In this document: in pieces, positions 23,363 through 34,533 of the stretch
How positions within the stretch are numbered: position 1 is the first letter of the stretch
Layout: each line of letters begins with the position of its first letter
DNA from: Phoronis australis
Taxonomy: Eukaryota > Phoronida > Phoronidae
DNA: 64,000 nucleotides
Direction: 5' to 3'
NCBI GenBank assembly: GCA_002633005.1
Contig: NMRA01000051.1
Location: 126,001-190,000, forward strand
Program-made: the position numbers and the translations under genes
The notes under the pieces: model-generated
The model's database searches: none
Told to the model about the DNA's origin: nothing
The model's input: only the letters and a program-made list of their open reading frames with translations

Positions 23363-24829
23363 ACAGTAGCCAAACGTAGAATGCTGAATGTTCTGTAACT
23401 GTTATTCATTTTTCAGTTTCAACACAATTATTCTTAAACCATTTCTTGATACATTTGCCAATTGTTAAGCTTTACTTCTTGAGTTCCTTCCGAAAATGTC
23501 TTAAGAAATTTGTAACAGCTTATCACATCAAAGAAAGTCACGGCCGGAGCGGAGCCGCCACAACTTCCGAGTGTCTGATTTGGCCAGGGGGCAAAATGAG
23601 TTCATTCTCCCCTATATACACTTGACACATTTACTCCTAAAGTTGGCATGGTCACACCAACTATTGACGGCATATTGAAAATTTCTTTCTCAGTAATGCA
23701 GTGGTGGACCGGTGACCCCGGGCACAGGGGGTCAGGTACCCGATATCCGTCACAGGTCAGCCCGAAACGCCAGTCAGCATTTTTGGGCCTCAGTTGGTTG
23801 CTTGCTGGTCAACCCCTGTTCTCTCTTGCTAATTTAGTCTGACCTCAGATATATAAAATTGTTTAGTCTGAGGTCTGACATAGCTGACATTGCTGTGTAG
23901 GCCTGCGCTGATGTCAGAACTTTGATATTGATCTTTGCATTTTACCGGGATGTATGAAGTTAGTTGACATTTGACGCGTGAGTTCGAAAAAACGCTACAT
24001 GTGCAAGCATTCAGAGTTCACTGATGAGACGTCTACTTAGAAATCGGCAAAGTCTGGAATACCAATCGGGGATTGAGGAATTATCGATGATTAAAACTAT
24101 AATGTCAAATGTAGGCTACCTGACAGGAAGCAAACTGTCGTTTAACTTCTCAGATAGCATCACTACGTTGGGCCGACGTCGGTAGGTCTCGGTCGGTTTT
24201 CAGACGTTGGTCCGTACGAGATACTGCCTTTAAACGCCTATTTTGCACTTCCAAAATGAAGTAAATTCGAAGCTCGCGATATTATTTTTTGAGTCACAGT
24301 ATATAAGTAAACCTATTTGTCCTTCTTTTAGTATTGTTCTGTCTTGACGTCGGGACCTACGTTGGCTCAGCGTCGGGCACGTTTGACGTTGGGCCGACGC
24401 GGGTGCGACGCGATGCCAGCAATCAGTGTGGTGCGGAGTCCGACGTCGGCACCCGTTTTGTCGTTCAGCAACTTTTCCAGAGGTGATTGGTTCTGAACGT
24501 GCGATAACACCTGGCTCCGTTGTTAACTGCCCAGCACAGTCTTTTCCCCCGTATGACTGTGACAACGAGCAGGCCAATCATTTCCCAGGCTTCAATTGAA
24601 GGGTTAGACCTGGCAGAATGGATTGTCTTAACTTAATTCTGTAGTAGTTGGGCGATTTTGGTGATTCAAAAACTAAACTTATCAGCATTTGACAAGGAAT
24701 TCAGAAATGCTATTGGTTTATTTTCAAATATGTTATAACTTAACTTTCATTTTTAGCAGCACAGCCCAGCCCAGTAGTCAGGCTAATTTCCTCGCCTCCT
24801 CGTCTTTGAGAAACCGTACAAACCGTTGC
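23363..24829. repeat. non-coding stretch with GACGTTGGGCC-type palindromic repeats
   Basis: Between about 24165 and 24460 several related palindromic words occur: GTTGGGCCGACGTCGG, GACGTTGG, TTGACGTTGGGCCGACG and CCGACGTCGG. They look like a degenerate non-autonomous element. The rest of the stretch shows nothing. Confidence 0.45.
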
Positions 24830-25674
24830 CATAGGCGGATTTATAGGGGGAGGGGCTCAGGGGGCCCGGTCCCCCCTTGGCTGCCGCAAAAAAAAATGAA
24901 ACAGCAAGAGCGTAGGGAAATGTTGAGTTTATTAATTAACCCCGGCACTACGACTCCGTTTCCGTCTTCTGCTCCACTGTGCAATGAGGAAAATTACTTC
25001 CCTTTTTAAAGAAAATGGAATCTTTGTGATGATGAAAAAACAGAAGTTTCTGGTAAGATGTCAATTTTAATCGAAGCCTCAGTGAATCACTCAGAATCTC
25101 ATAATTCTCTCTTTGTCAAACCTTAACTTAAGACGATTTCCAAAGCAATCGCGTCATTATTGCCTACACAAAAAACGGATTTGGTCTTTTGAGCAATTGA
25201 AGACTATTTAAAGTACAACAAATTTGTTACGAACTGATTGCAGAAGATATAAAACACGTAATAAGCATTACAAAAAGAAGGTTTCGCGCGCAAACGCTGT
25301 GGACCATAAACAAGTAGGTCTCTTAGTACCGAGTTAGGAGTTAAATCGTGGTGGTGCAGTGGTAAAGCACGCGTGTTCTATCCGCCAGGTCGTGAGTTCG
25401 AGTCTGTGGCGCTTGCAGTTTTTTCTGTTTGACACTTTCACCTTTTTTGCCTTTTTTTTCTTGGATAATACTTCGGGAATCAAGGAAAATGCTTGATTTT
25501 AGAGAAAAAAAATACAGTAGAAAAATTTCCTGTGCGGGAGGGGGGGGGGTAATCCCCCTCCCGACCACCCCCCATTCGGTGCTATGCGCATCCACAATCG
25601 TGCTTTTAGCAAATGTTTACAGACAAAATGTTGGGCCCCCCTTCAAGTTGTGATATCCTATAGATCCGCCACTG
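24830..25674. mobile_element. hAT-like non-autonomous element with GGCGGAT ends
   Basis: The left end is CATAGGCGGATTTATAGGGG followed by GGGCCCGGTCCCCCC. The right end is GGGCCCCCCTTCAAG followed by TAGATCCGCCACTG. CAGTGGCGGAT-type ends with G/C runs are typical of hAT-derived MITEs. A tRNA-like SINE sits inside it at 25347-25415. No clear 8-bp duplication was found. No transposase remains. Confidence 0.6.
25347..25415 (+). repeat. tRNA-like SINE head (A and B boxes)
   Basis: GTGGTGCAGTGGTAAAGCAC matches a box A / D-arm, with the GTGC...GCAC stem intact. GAGTTCGAGTC at 25394-25404 matches box B. The spacing of about 32 bp between the boxes is right for a tRNA. The T-arm stem does not pair properly, so this is a tRNA-derived SINE or dead tRNA, not a working tRNA gene. 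Confidence 0.55.
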
Positions 25675-26084
25675 GTTGCACACGCATTGCAACCAGGGCC
25701 GCAGCCCCCTCCCACAGCTGCTTGACACTAATTGTAATGACTCGCCGACATGGGTTAAGAATTCGCCGAAAGTTGCCAGGAATCGTAGAGTAAGAAGGAG
25801 TTTCAAAATTAGCGGCAATAAAGTGCGGTAATACGGCGAGTTAAGATGAAGAAGGTTTAAAATGAAAAATATTGTCTCAAACTCTGAAACACTGATGGTA
25901 TGAGGACTTAAATTTTCCAATGATTTGCTGTGTCTCTCACTGGTCTTTAGATATTTTCTTCTTTCGCTCGTGGAATAACTTGTATGTGTCTCGAAAATTG
26001 CGGACGTGCTCGAAACTTCGAGTACAGATTTTTGAGTAAATTGAATACACCAATGAAAGCTGAGTCTGTACTCGAGTTGACTAA

Positions 26085-26245
26085 GTTTGAGTTCGAGTCT
26101 GACGACGGAGATTGGAGACCGGGTCCAGAACGAACCTGCCAGACGGCCATTTCCAAGCATGAGGATACCCATAGAGCACTGTGGCACCAAAGAAAATTGG
26201 TTACATTTCATGTCCATGAAAAGCTCCGGGATCCCAGTCTATATT
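26085..26245. repeat. interspersed repeat, inverted copy of 13958-14110
   Basis: GAACCTGCCAGACGGCC, GCACTGTGGCACCAAAG and CGGGATCCCAGTCTAT are the reverse of the segment inside the THAP element. A preceding stretch rich in TCGAGT words is not in the other copy. Confidence 0.6.
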
Positions 26246-26411
26246 AGTTGAGTATTAGTTTAATGGTTTATTGATAGTGCGTGACCTGCTTCTTGACGAA
26301 TACAGTTTATAACACTTTCAATGCCTACCAATTACATAACGGCGTGGGCTGTACTGAAGTGGTATTACATGTGGGTATTAGTTGCTATACAGTTGAATTT
26401 TCCGACTGCTG

Positions 26412-27596
26412 GGTTTGTCTGCTCAACCTCTCCGCACTGGTGGTTGTTGCTCTTTAAGGCTGTTTCGGAGACAGCATGACAGTGTTAGGCCTTTGGCTTT
26501 GTCGAAATAGCGCCTTCCTATTTTATCTCACGTTGACGCATTCGCTAGATGAAGGCTTCGAATTACTATGGGAATCGAACTTGGATGAGATAGAAAATGC
26601 AACTCTAGAATCGGAAGGATCTGTCCCTGGTTGGATAAAAGGAGCTTTGGTAAGCAGACCCAGTCAACATTACAGTAGGCTACTGGACCAGTACTGTCCC
26701 ATTAGGCCTACGTACTGTCCACGATTCTATCTCTGAGTACCGCAGGCCAGTAATGGCACGTACAATAACGTCGTGCACAATGGCCCTTACCGTAAGTAAT
26801 ACTGGGCCAAAACCGGGCTGTAACGACTTTGTACGGTATTGGGCCATTTTATTAAAATAAGCCTGTATGTAGTGCTGGGCCAGCATGGGTCCAGTAGTGG
26901 ACCAGCCTTAATGTACAGTAACACTGCTGATCAGGCCAGTACTATTTGCTAAACGGTCCTGTAGCAGGTGCTGGTTCTTGGCCAGATTCTAGTTGCAGTA
27001 GTNGGTTTGTCTGCTCAACCTCTCCGCACTGGTGGTTGTTGCTCTTTAAGGCTGTTTCGGAGACAGCATGACAGTGTTAGGCCTTTGGCTTTGTCGAAAT
27101 AGCGCCTTCCTATTTTATCTCACGTTGACGCATTCGCTAGATGAAGGCTTCGAATTACTATGGGAATCGAACTTGGATGAGATAGAAAATGCAACTCTAG
27201 AATCGGAAGGATCTGTCCCTGGTTGGATAAAAGGAGCTTTGGTAAGCAGACCCAGTCAACATTACAGTAGGCTACTGGACCAGTACTGTCCCATTAGGCC
27301 TACGTACTGTCCACGATTCTATCTCTGAGTACCCGGCGCAGGCCAGTAATGGCACGTACAATAACGTCGTGCACAATGGCCCTTACCGTAAGCAATACTG
27401 GGCCAAAACCGGGCTGTAACAACTTTGTACGGTATTGGGCCATTTTATTAAAATAAGCCTGTATGTAGTGCTGGGCCAGCATGGGTCCAGTAGTGGACCA
27501 GCCTTACTGTACAGTAACACTGCTGATCAGGCCAGTACTATTTGCTAAACGGTCCTGTAGCAGGTGCTGGTTCTTGGCCAGATTCTAGTTGCAGTA
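26412..27596. repeat. 592-bp tandem duplication across an N
   Basis: 26412-27000 and 27004-27596 are nearly identical, joined by GTN at 27001-27003. I noticed only a handful of differences: a 4-bp indel near 26738/27333, GTAAGTAAT versus GTAAGCAAT, AACGACTT versus AACAACTT, and TTAATGT versus TTACTGT. Each copy contains exon 1 of the second carotenoid oxygenase. The lone N and about 1% divergence fit either two alleles placed in series by the assembler or a very recent real duplication. Confidence 0.9.
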
Positions 27597-30500
27597 GTTA
27601 CTATACTGTGTTGTCAGTGACAGATTTAGAGTGGGCCAAGGGGGCCATGGTCCCCCCTACAATTCTCCATGATTCCATTGGGCAGTTCGAGAGTACCAAT
27701 GTCTGACAGGCAAAATCCTGGCTAATACTCTGCCCTGCCCCCCCAACTCAACATCCTGGATCCGCCCATGGTTGTTACATAAATTGTATTGTGTTTTTTT
27801 ATGTATCCATCCAGTATTCTGCTTCATTGGACGGGCAACATAATGAGCCGATAGTCCTTTTGCGAGTTAATAGCAATAACGCGAGATTCTGTGAGACTTA
27901 ACTGTGACGTCACCAAAAGTAGGGCAAAAGCTAATCATGTCGTTTGTCCATTTGCCCGATACGTTAATAGAATGTATTCTGTTCAGTTTACTTTCAGGTT
28001 TTATTTTTTAGTGCGAAAAATGCCAAACAAGCGTTGCTGTTATGGGAAATGTAATTCAGATTCGCGCTACAATATGTTCCATCACGTTCTGTACTAATTT
28101 CGACCTGCATATTGTAAACGGGCGGTAGGAAAAATCCGCTCACTGATTATAACAGTCATCCACCTCGTCAAAATACATTGTACACCTAAAAATATCACTC
28201 AAATGCGCCTATATGGATGTTTCATTTGATTTTATTGGCTGTATTTTGAAATGAGTGACATTTTATGGGTATATACTATCGCCCCTGTAGGCCTACGCCT
28301 GCGGCATTCACTTCAGGCCTAGTCCGGGTCGAGTTCCAATTTTAGTCAGTTCACAGTTTCGCACGAGATAAGAAGTTCACCTTTTATTTGTCCATTCACA
28401 GTTACTTCACGATCCATCTACCATTTGTTAAGTTGTGTTAATGTTTTCAGCGTTAAATTCTCCATAAGAACTGCTAAGAAAATTAGCCTGTGCAGCAAAG
28501 ACTCGGTGGCAAAACGGCAATATGGCGGGGTTTGCCTTACTTTCGGTGACGTCACATTGAATCACTGGAAACTTGCAAGTGAGCTATTACCAAGGGTCAT
28601 AAACAAGGAGTTGGAAATTGACATCGTACTACAATAGGGCCGTCCTGGATTACACAGCTACACTGGAATCTCGCTGTATTTACCCTCACTTCCGTAAACA
28701 TTTATAAGGCACATTTGCTACCTCGTTTTTGTGCCATTGGAGTTGACATGTTATTTGTTATTGTGTGATTCTTTAGACGTTTTTCTTGGTTGCATTACTC
28801 GAATCGTCCTTCCAATGCCAAAGAATTCTTACTGTTGTGCTGTGGGCTGCAACTCCGACGTGAGAAAGTATGATAAACTGGACAAATACCCGTGGATGCG
28901 GGATTTAAAATTCTTCGCCTTCCCAACATCAGGGGGCACACTGACAGTTAGAACAGGGTTTTGGTTGCCGACACACACCCAAGCGGAGACGAGTCCTTAT
29001 CTCACGTCCTTATCAAGAGTCTGAAAAAACAAAAGTTTTTTTGGCGTTCCCAACTCAAAAGCACTACTCATGATAATTGAAACTTAATTCTGCTACAGAT
29101 TTTCAATCAGCTAATTCACATCAAGAAAAATACCAGCACACAAAAATACGACCAAAAACACCAAATTTGACCGTTTTCTACCCTAATTTACTACTTCCCT
29201 GCAAGTGCTAGAAAAATTCTGACAACAGATTCAGAATTCTCGTTCTCTCTGGATTCTAAAATGTGCATGGTCATAGTACGCCCCTTACCAGCTACATTTT
29301 TTCGCAATTTGAATCTGTCTGACAGCCACCTGAAATCGCCCCCGTTTTCTCAGTCAGAAGGCGACAGGGGTTGAAAGCAAGCGACAGACACGATTTTGCA
29401 GGGAAAGTGGTTGACGGCAAAAAACTTGGAACAGTAAGATGCCCCAATCAGACAAATAAAGAGTCGAAACAAAATTGATTATAAGCCCATTCACAGTGAA
29501 TAAGCATCACATTGAGGAACCAGGCACTGAGTCAGTACAACATAGGTTACCACACAAGGTGAAAGATTTTTGTCCGCAAGTTTACGTCAGGGCATGAAAA
29601 CCAGAAACATCGCGCCTGATGTTGCAGCGACATCACAAGTCCAATGCGAAAACAGCGGAATGCTCCACATGATTTACTATTAAAAACAAAACCTAAAAAC
29701 CTGTCCGAGACGGGTAGCACATTGTGCTTGCATGAATTTCGTTGTCCTACAATGTATTTTACCAGTCTAAACTGCGTCCCTCTGTTTTGGGACGAGTCTT
29801 TTGATGCAACAGCTAAAACGAATAATAATCGAAATGCCGTCTTTTGCTGTCGTCTGCATTATGCATGTGCGCCAACTACCTTCATTTCACACAGTGATTA
29901 ATAGCAAATTTGGCAAAACTGATCAGTTTTGGGCAATCTCTCAAGTTGAAATGCGCAGACCCAGTATTACGTGAAGTGCTGGAAAACGGTGTGTTCAGTA
30001 GATCGGCTGTTTACCTCTCTTTGGAGCAGTCCTTATTTTCTATTTGATAGTCCTTATTTTCTATTTGATATGGTGTTCTCCAGAAAGGCTGAAAACCGCT
30101 GCGGCACCTGATATTGAGTACGATGGAACCCAGCCTCCGCCGAAAAGGTCCAGCCCCAACATATTCCTTAAAAATAGGTTATGAATGGACAATAACAACA
30201 AAATTGTTGCAGCTACTGGTGCTACTAACTACAATGATAACTAAGTTATAGTCTAGACGTATTTCCAAAAAAGAGCCCTGTATAATGCTCTAGAAGCATT
30301 TTTAGTAAAAGCTGGGAACAAGACTTTTTCCCACCACCAAGGGATGGCAATTTCAACTAGCCCTGTTCCCAAGCCGAATTTTGCGTTTTTGACCATCTAA
30401 TTAGCATAAACAAAATGGCGGTCAAATTGTCATGTTCAGGTGCATCCTTACAGTAGAAATCACGATACACCATTTGAAATGGTGAAATGTCTCAGTTGTA

Positions 30501-33500
30501 TACTTCTTACAAATACTTCTTGAGCAATACATCACATATGAAAACTAAAAAATTGCAACTCCAAAAATTAATTATGCAAATTAGGTGCCTCCATTACCAT
30601 GCAATGCAATTTTCATCGTAACTTTGTTCTCCTGCAGGCTAATTTGAAAAATGAGGTGTTTGCACCTATGTTTTCATGGTCAACAAACCTGCTAAAGACA
30701 CTTGAAGCAATTTATTTCATATTTATTGGGTTATAACGTATAATTACAGAATGTGGAAAATATAGTCGTTAGTCTGCAATGCTGGATTAGCAAGGTCTCA
30801 CTATTTTGGAAGAATATAAGGATAGATGTTCACACTATTTCGTAATTTTCCATTCATAAAAACATAGTTATTGTTATAAAGACGCCAACGGTTATCATTA
30901 GATTGTCTGTTGAAAACAGTTTACCATTCACGTTTTGGTACTTTTTAACATGCGTGAAGCAAATTAAACAAGGACTCTGATCGCGAATGTGCTGGTAGCA
31001 TGTATATAATTATGTGCATCATAATCCAGATTTCCTACATTTGCATCTACTGTTGCATTGTTTCTGGCATGCACACAATACCATCTCTAGGCAGCTGTCT
31101 CCAGAATTTTTTGAGGATCATCATCTGCAGCGGCCATACTCGTAATGTAAGCATGACAATCCTCGTACGGCCTCTGCAATAAACGAGACAGTTTGTGTGC
31201 CATCGTAGCTTTGTTGTACGACTTTCCAGTGATGACCTGTACCTTGATCATGTGGTCTAATCTCTATCCACACCTCAGCTAGTCCGGAACCACTCATGTG
31301 ATCTACAATAGCTTTGACAAAGTTCATCGATACGTAAAGGCCCCCTCAGCGAGGTATAACTTATTTTGGTATTCTGGAACCGACCACGTAAGCTCCATTA
31401 ATCTGCTAGTGGTCGACTGTGAGAATGGTCTGTTCCTGTCCAACGTTATGACCATGCATCTCTTTGTGTACAACAGTATCTAAAAGTCATGTTGTTATGT
31501 TTACAATAATTTTATGTCTTATAGTGAAATGTTCGCAAAAAGCATTGATAATTCTGATTTCTAATACTAATTTTCGGGTTTTATTAATGAACATTTGTAA
31601 CTTAGAGAAAGTGATATAAAAAGCATCGCATGAGTGTTAATGATTTTTCTAGACCTTCAAAACATAGGTATAGACACCTAATTTGTCATGTTTGCCTCTA
31701 ACATGCACATTTTCCAGAAATGCGTCTAGACTATTAGTAATAATTTTGAATTTGCCTCTGATTCAAAGCGCTTCACGTGGCGTCGGGTCGTACTCTTTAA
31801 ACTTCGCCTGAGTGCCACTGTTTGTGTAGATGACAGGATGGTGCATATTTGGTAGAATTTGAAACAATCACGTGTCACCAAGCAAATTTATATGGCAAGA
31901 TGTGAAAATGGAAACGTACTGTGACGGGACGTTAGTAACTGTACGTTTATTGTTATGCTTATTTATTTGTTATTGTTCATTTATCCTTATGCTAATGTCT
32001 TTGTTATGTGGCCATGCGGGCGCGACTGTATGAGTCGGACACTTCGCTAGCGACAGGCTTCGAAGAAGGGTGTTTCCTTCCTTTGCCTATATATGGAACT
32101 GAGCGTTATCATATGTAACTGAACTGAAATGTATGCGTGACGAGGTGAAATACACATTTTTTGGTGTTCACTGGAGACTTGCCCTAATACAGTACAATCA
32201 CTGATTCATGATAATTTGTAATCCTTTTGTGATTGTCAGTGTGCCAATGAAGTTGATTGAGGACTGTGAAAAAGCTCCAGTCGAGCTTGAGGGAAATCCA
32301 TGCGCCCGGACTTGCAAACGTCGATGCCTTTTGTAGCACGAAAACACAACTCCTCACAAACGGTCACAAGAAGAAAACCCATCCCCTAGTTCGGTTGCAC
32401 AGCAGTACATTACGACATCCACCAAGCAACAGTTAACCGGGGAGGGAGTGGGGTGCAGGTCACTCACCTACCGACCGGAAGTGCTCCAAGAAGACTTTCT
32501 TCGACCGTGCGGGACGTTTAGGCGGTGTCAGTGACCGGCGGTGGGGCGCACAGTTTACCCTTTACGTCACTCCGCTCATCCGAATTGCACAACCTGGACT
32601 GGTCACCTCGCGGGTTAGCGCTAGTAATAATGTACATCCACTAAAATGGGAGTTGACACATCACATCGGACACGAGGTTGAATAGTCAAATTTATGTTCA
32701 TGTCCAACCAGAATAGGCCTATAGTGAATATGAACACTAACTCAATCAGACAAGTAACATTACTATTTGAAGCCAAACGGCGAAAGATGTCGAGTTCGGT
32801 CTTTTCCTTCAACCGACTGCAGTAACAAGTTCTGGCACATGTTTCTGAACCCACGGCCGGTTACCAACGCGTTGCCGTACTGACTTGTCACAAGGTGACT
32901 GGTCTAGCTGACTCATCACAAGATAATACACTCATCAGTCACAAGGTGACGCTAAGCACCTTTAACTATAAGCAATAATAATGAGAACGTCGAGTGTGAC
33001 GATGCCCACAGACCTGAAACAGTCAGCTTCGCTCACTTTGTATTTACCTTTCATATAATCTCGTTTCAGATAAGAAACGGCGCTGGAAGATATGAAATGG
33101 GTCCACACAGTCTGAATCATGTCTTCGATGGATTTGCGAAACTGACAAAATTTGAGTTCGATCGGGGATCAGTGAAATTTTCGACAAAATTCCTTAGGTC
33201 CGATTTTTATAAAGATTCACTGCGTGAAAATGACATAGCTGCTTATTTAACAGTTGGCAATATTCATCCCAAGATTGGTTTTCTCAGAAAAATGCTTGGA
33301 TTACTTCGTGGAATACATAACATGGACGTCAACATTGAAAGTCTCAAAGTTGGCAATTCGACAAAATACTATGCTCTGAATGACATTTGGAGAATGTACG
33401 AATTCAATCCAAATAATCTGGATACCATCAATTGTGTAGAGCCGCCAACTATACTTGATCATCCTGTAAAACAAAAGCGCCAAGACTTCTTGTTAAAAAA

Positions 33501-34533
33501 CGAGCTGTTAGAGGCAATTAAAACACAGTTTGAAAACGTGAAGAATATTGAGGGTTTTTCAATGGACCCGAGACTTTCATCTGCTCATCCACTTAAGGAG
33601 TATGACCGCGAAAGCTGGATCACCTATTACGCACACGTTAACCTTATAACTGGAAAAGCGCAGGTCTTCGTATACCGCGTTCGATCTTTGGAAAACCCCG
33701 AAACGGTAGCTGTGTTGGATTTCGATAAAACACGTTACATGCATTCATTTGGAATGACGAAAAATTACGCCATTTTCACCGCAAACACTTGTTATGTAGA
33801 AGCACTGAAAGAGATAGAGTCGTTTCCTTTCGACTGCATCAGATGTGATACCGAGGACTTTTCAACAGTCTTTGTTGTGGATTTGAGAAACAACCAAGTG
33901 TGGAAAATGAAGACGAAATCATTTTTCATCATGCATCACATAAACGCTTATGAAGCAGACGACTACACCGTCGTGTGTGACATGACAGACCATCACAATT
34001 TCAGCCAGTTGAAGAACTTAACGAGAGATATTTTATTGGATAAACGCCGAAGGGATACTGATATCAGGCCTTTAAGTCAATACCTTCGATTGGTAATAAA
34101 CCTCAAAACGAATGAAATCGACTTCAGCTATTTGGAAACTCAGCCAGGCTACGAGTTCATATCAACCTCCGAAATGCCGGCCATCAACCCCGCGAAACGG
34201 TTTAACAAACATTGCTTTATCTATGGCATGGCGTTTTCGTCTGACAATAAACACTTTGCAAACATGACTTTGACGAAAAAAGATGTTTGTGGTGGAAATG
34301 GCGATAGATTTTGGCAAATAGAAAATCACTATCCCGGAGAACCACGATTCCTGGGGTCACCAGGTGCAACCGAGGAAGATGATGGAGTTTTGTTGGCGGT
34401 TGTCTTGAATGGAATTAAACGGAAGTCGTATTTGGCAATAATTGATGCGAAAAGAATGAAACTTATTTCAGCATCATACACACCGACCACGATACCTTCG
34501 GGTATTCACGGAAAATTCTTTGAAGAACTGTAA
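26476..34533 (+). CDS. carotenoid oxygenase family protein (RPE65/BCO-like), paralogue 2
   Basis: Exon 1 is 26476-26649, or its twin 27068-27241. Exon 2 is 33070-34533. They join in phase 0 (WIKGAL then IRNGAG) with GTAAGC and CAG splice sites, giving 545 residues. Intron 1 is 6420 bp and full of mobile elements. The four iron histidines are present (SSAHP, RYMHSFGMT, FIMHHINAYE, GIHGKFF). The acids SEMP and TEEDDGV are present, with ALND again in place of the usual Glu motif. PDPCK is absent. The N-terminus (MTVLGLWLC then FLFYLTLT) looks like a signal peptide, and sequons NAT, NST, NFS, NLT and NMT follow. Intron position and unusual features match paralogue 1, so the two arose by local duplication. 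The linker before the first histidine is shorter than in paralogue 1. Confidence 0.92.
27068..27241 (+). CDS. second copy of exon 1, carotenoid oxygenase 2
   Basis: It encodes the same 58 residues as 26476-26649 and ends at the same GTAAGC donor. It lies in the second unit of the 592-bp tandem duplication. If the duplication is real, either copy could serve as first exon with its own upstream sequence. If it is an assembly artefact, only one exists. Confidence 0.6.
27615..27770. mobile_element. 156-bp GGCGGAT-ended MITE
   Basis: The ends are CAGTGACAGATTTAG and GGATCCGCCCATG, imperfect inverted repeats of the CAGTGGCGGAT type. GGGGGCCATGGTCCCCCC lies near the left end. GTTGT occurs on both sides and may be part of a target duplication. 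It sits in intron 1 of carotenoid oxygenase 2. Confidence 0.65.
28020..28097 (+). pseudogene. THAP-like first-exon fragment
   Basis: MPNKRCCYGKCNSDSRYN resembles the start of THAP-type fingers (MPKxxCCxxGCNSDxRK), but it ends after 25 codons with no Trp or C-x2-H. It is probably a decayed copy of the element at 28815. Confidence 0.45.
28815..29024 (+). pseudogene. THAP-like finger fragment of a transposon
   Basis: MPKNSYCCAVGCNSDVRKYD, then PWMRDLKFFAFPTS, matches the first half of a THAP finger (C-x4-C and the xFxFP motif). The frame then runs into unrelated sequence and the second metal-binding half is missing. Downstream at 29560-30090 is a fragment like 18051-18905. It lies inside intron 1 of carotenoid oxygenase 2 in the same orientation. 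Confidence 0.6.
29560..30090 (+). pseudogene. decayed transposon coding fragment, second copy
   Basis: The frame at 29644-29901 (MRKQRNAPHDLLLKTKPKN then FDATAKTNNNRNA) parallels the minus-strand frame at 18051-18905. Nucleotide similarity continues to about 30030 (GTGAAGTGCTGGAAAACGG; CTCTTTGGAGCAGTCC) but is broken by indels. Confidence 0.5.
30110..31860. repeat. dispersed repeat (19.3-19.6 kb family) split by an insertion
   Basis: 30125-30248 and 31734-31860 correspond to consecutive parts of 19325-19620 (AAAAGGTCCAGCCCCAA; AAAATTGTTGCAGCTACTGG; TTTGCYTCTGATTCAAAGC; CAGATGACAGGATCG). The 1.48 kb between them is a separate element. Confidence 0.65.
30249..31733. mobile_element. 1.48-kb DNA element with TTA target duplication
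   Basis: The ends are TAGTCTAGACGTATTTCC and, reversed, TAGTCTAGACGCATTTCT, followed by an A-rich run on both sides. TTA flanks both ends (AAGTTA on the left, TTAGTA on the right) and the uninterrupted site is seen at about 19497, so the borders are well supported. A 3-bp TTA duplication suits the PIF/Harbinger type. The minus-strand frame at 31121-31327 (NFVKAIVDHMSGSGLAEVW) may be a remnant of a transposon gene, but no catalytic motif is visible. Confidence 0.7.
31920..32191. mobile_element. solo LTR, 272 bp
   Basis: The sequence begins TGTGACGGGACG and ends CCTAATACA (TG...CA). GTAC is duplicated directly on both sides (31916-31919 and 32192-32195). A TATATAT box lies at about 32089. No internal retroelement sequence or second LTR is present, so it looks like a recombined LTR retrotransposon. 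It sits in intron 1 of carotenoid oxygenase 2. Confidence 0.65.
32196..33069. other. intron 1 sequence upstream of exon 2
   Basis: No gene or clear repeat apart from a short CATCACAAG / GTCACAAGGTGAC direct repetition near 32888-32950. The acceptor TCGTTTCAG directly precedes exon 2 at 33070. Confidence 0.5.

Noticed and set aside
25347-25415. A functional tRNA gene
   Set aside because: A and B boxes are present, but the T-arm stem does not pair and no acceptor stem can be formed.
31121-31327. A functional transposase for the TTA-flanked element
   Set aside because: The 68-codon frame has no catalytic motif. At best it is a remnant of a longer transposon protein.
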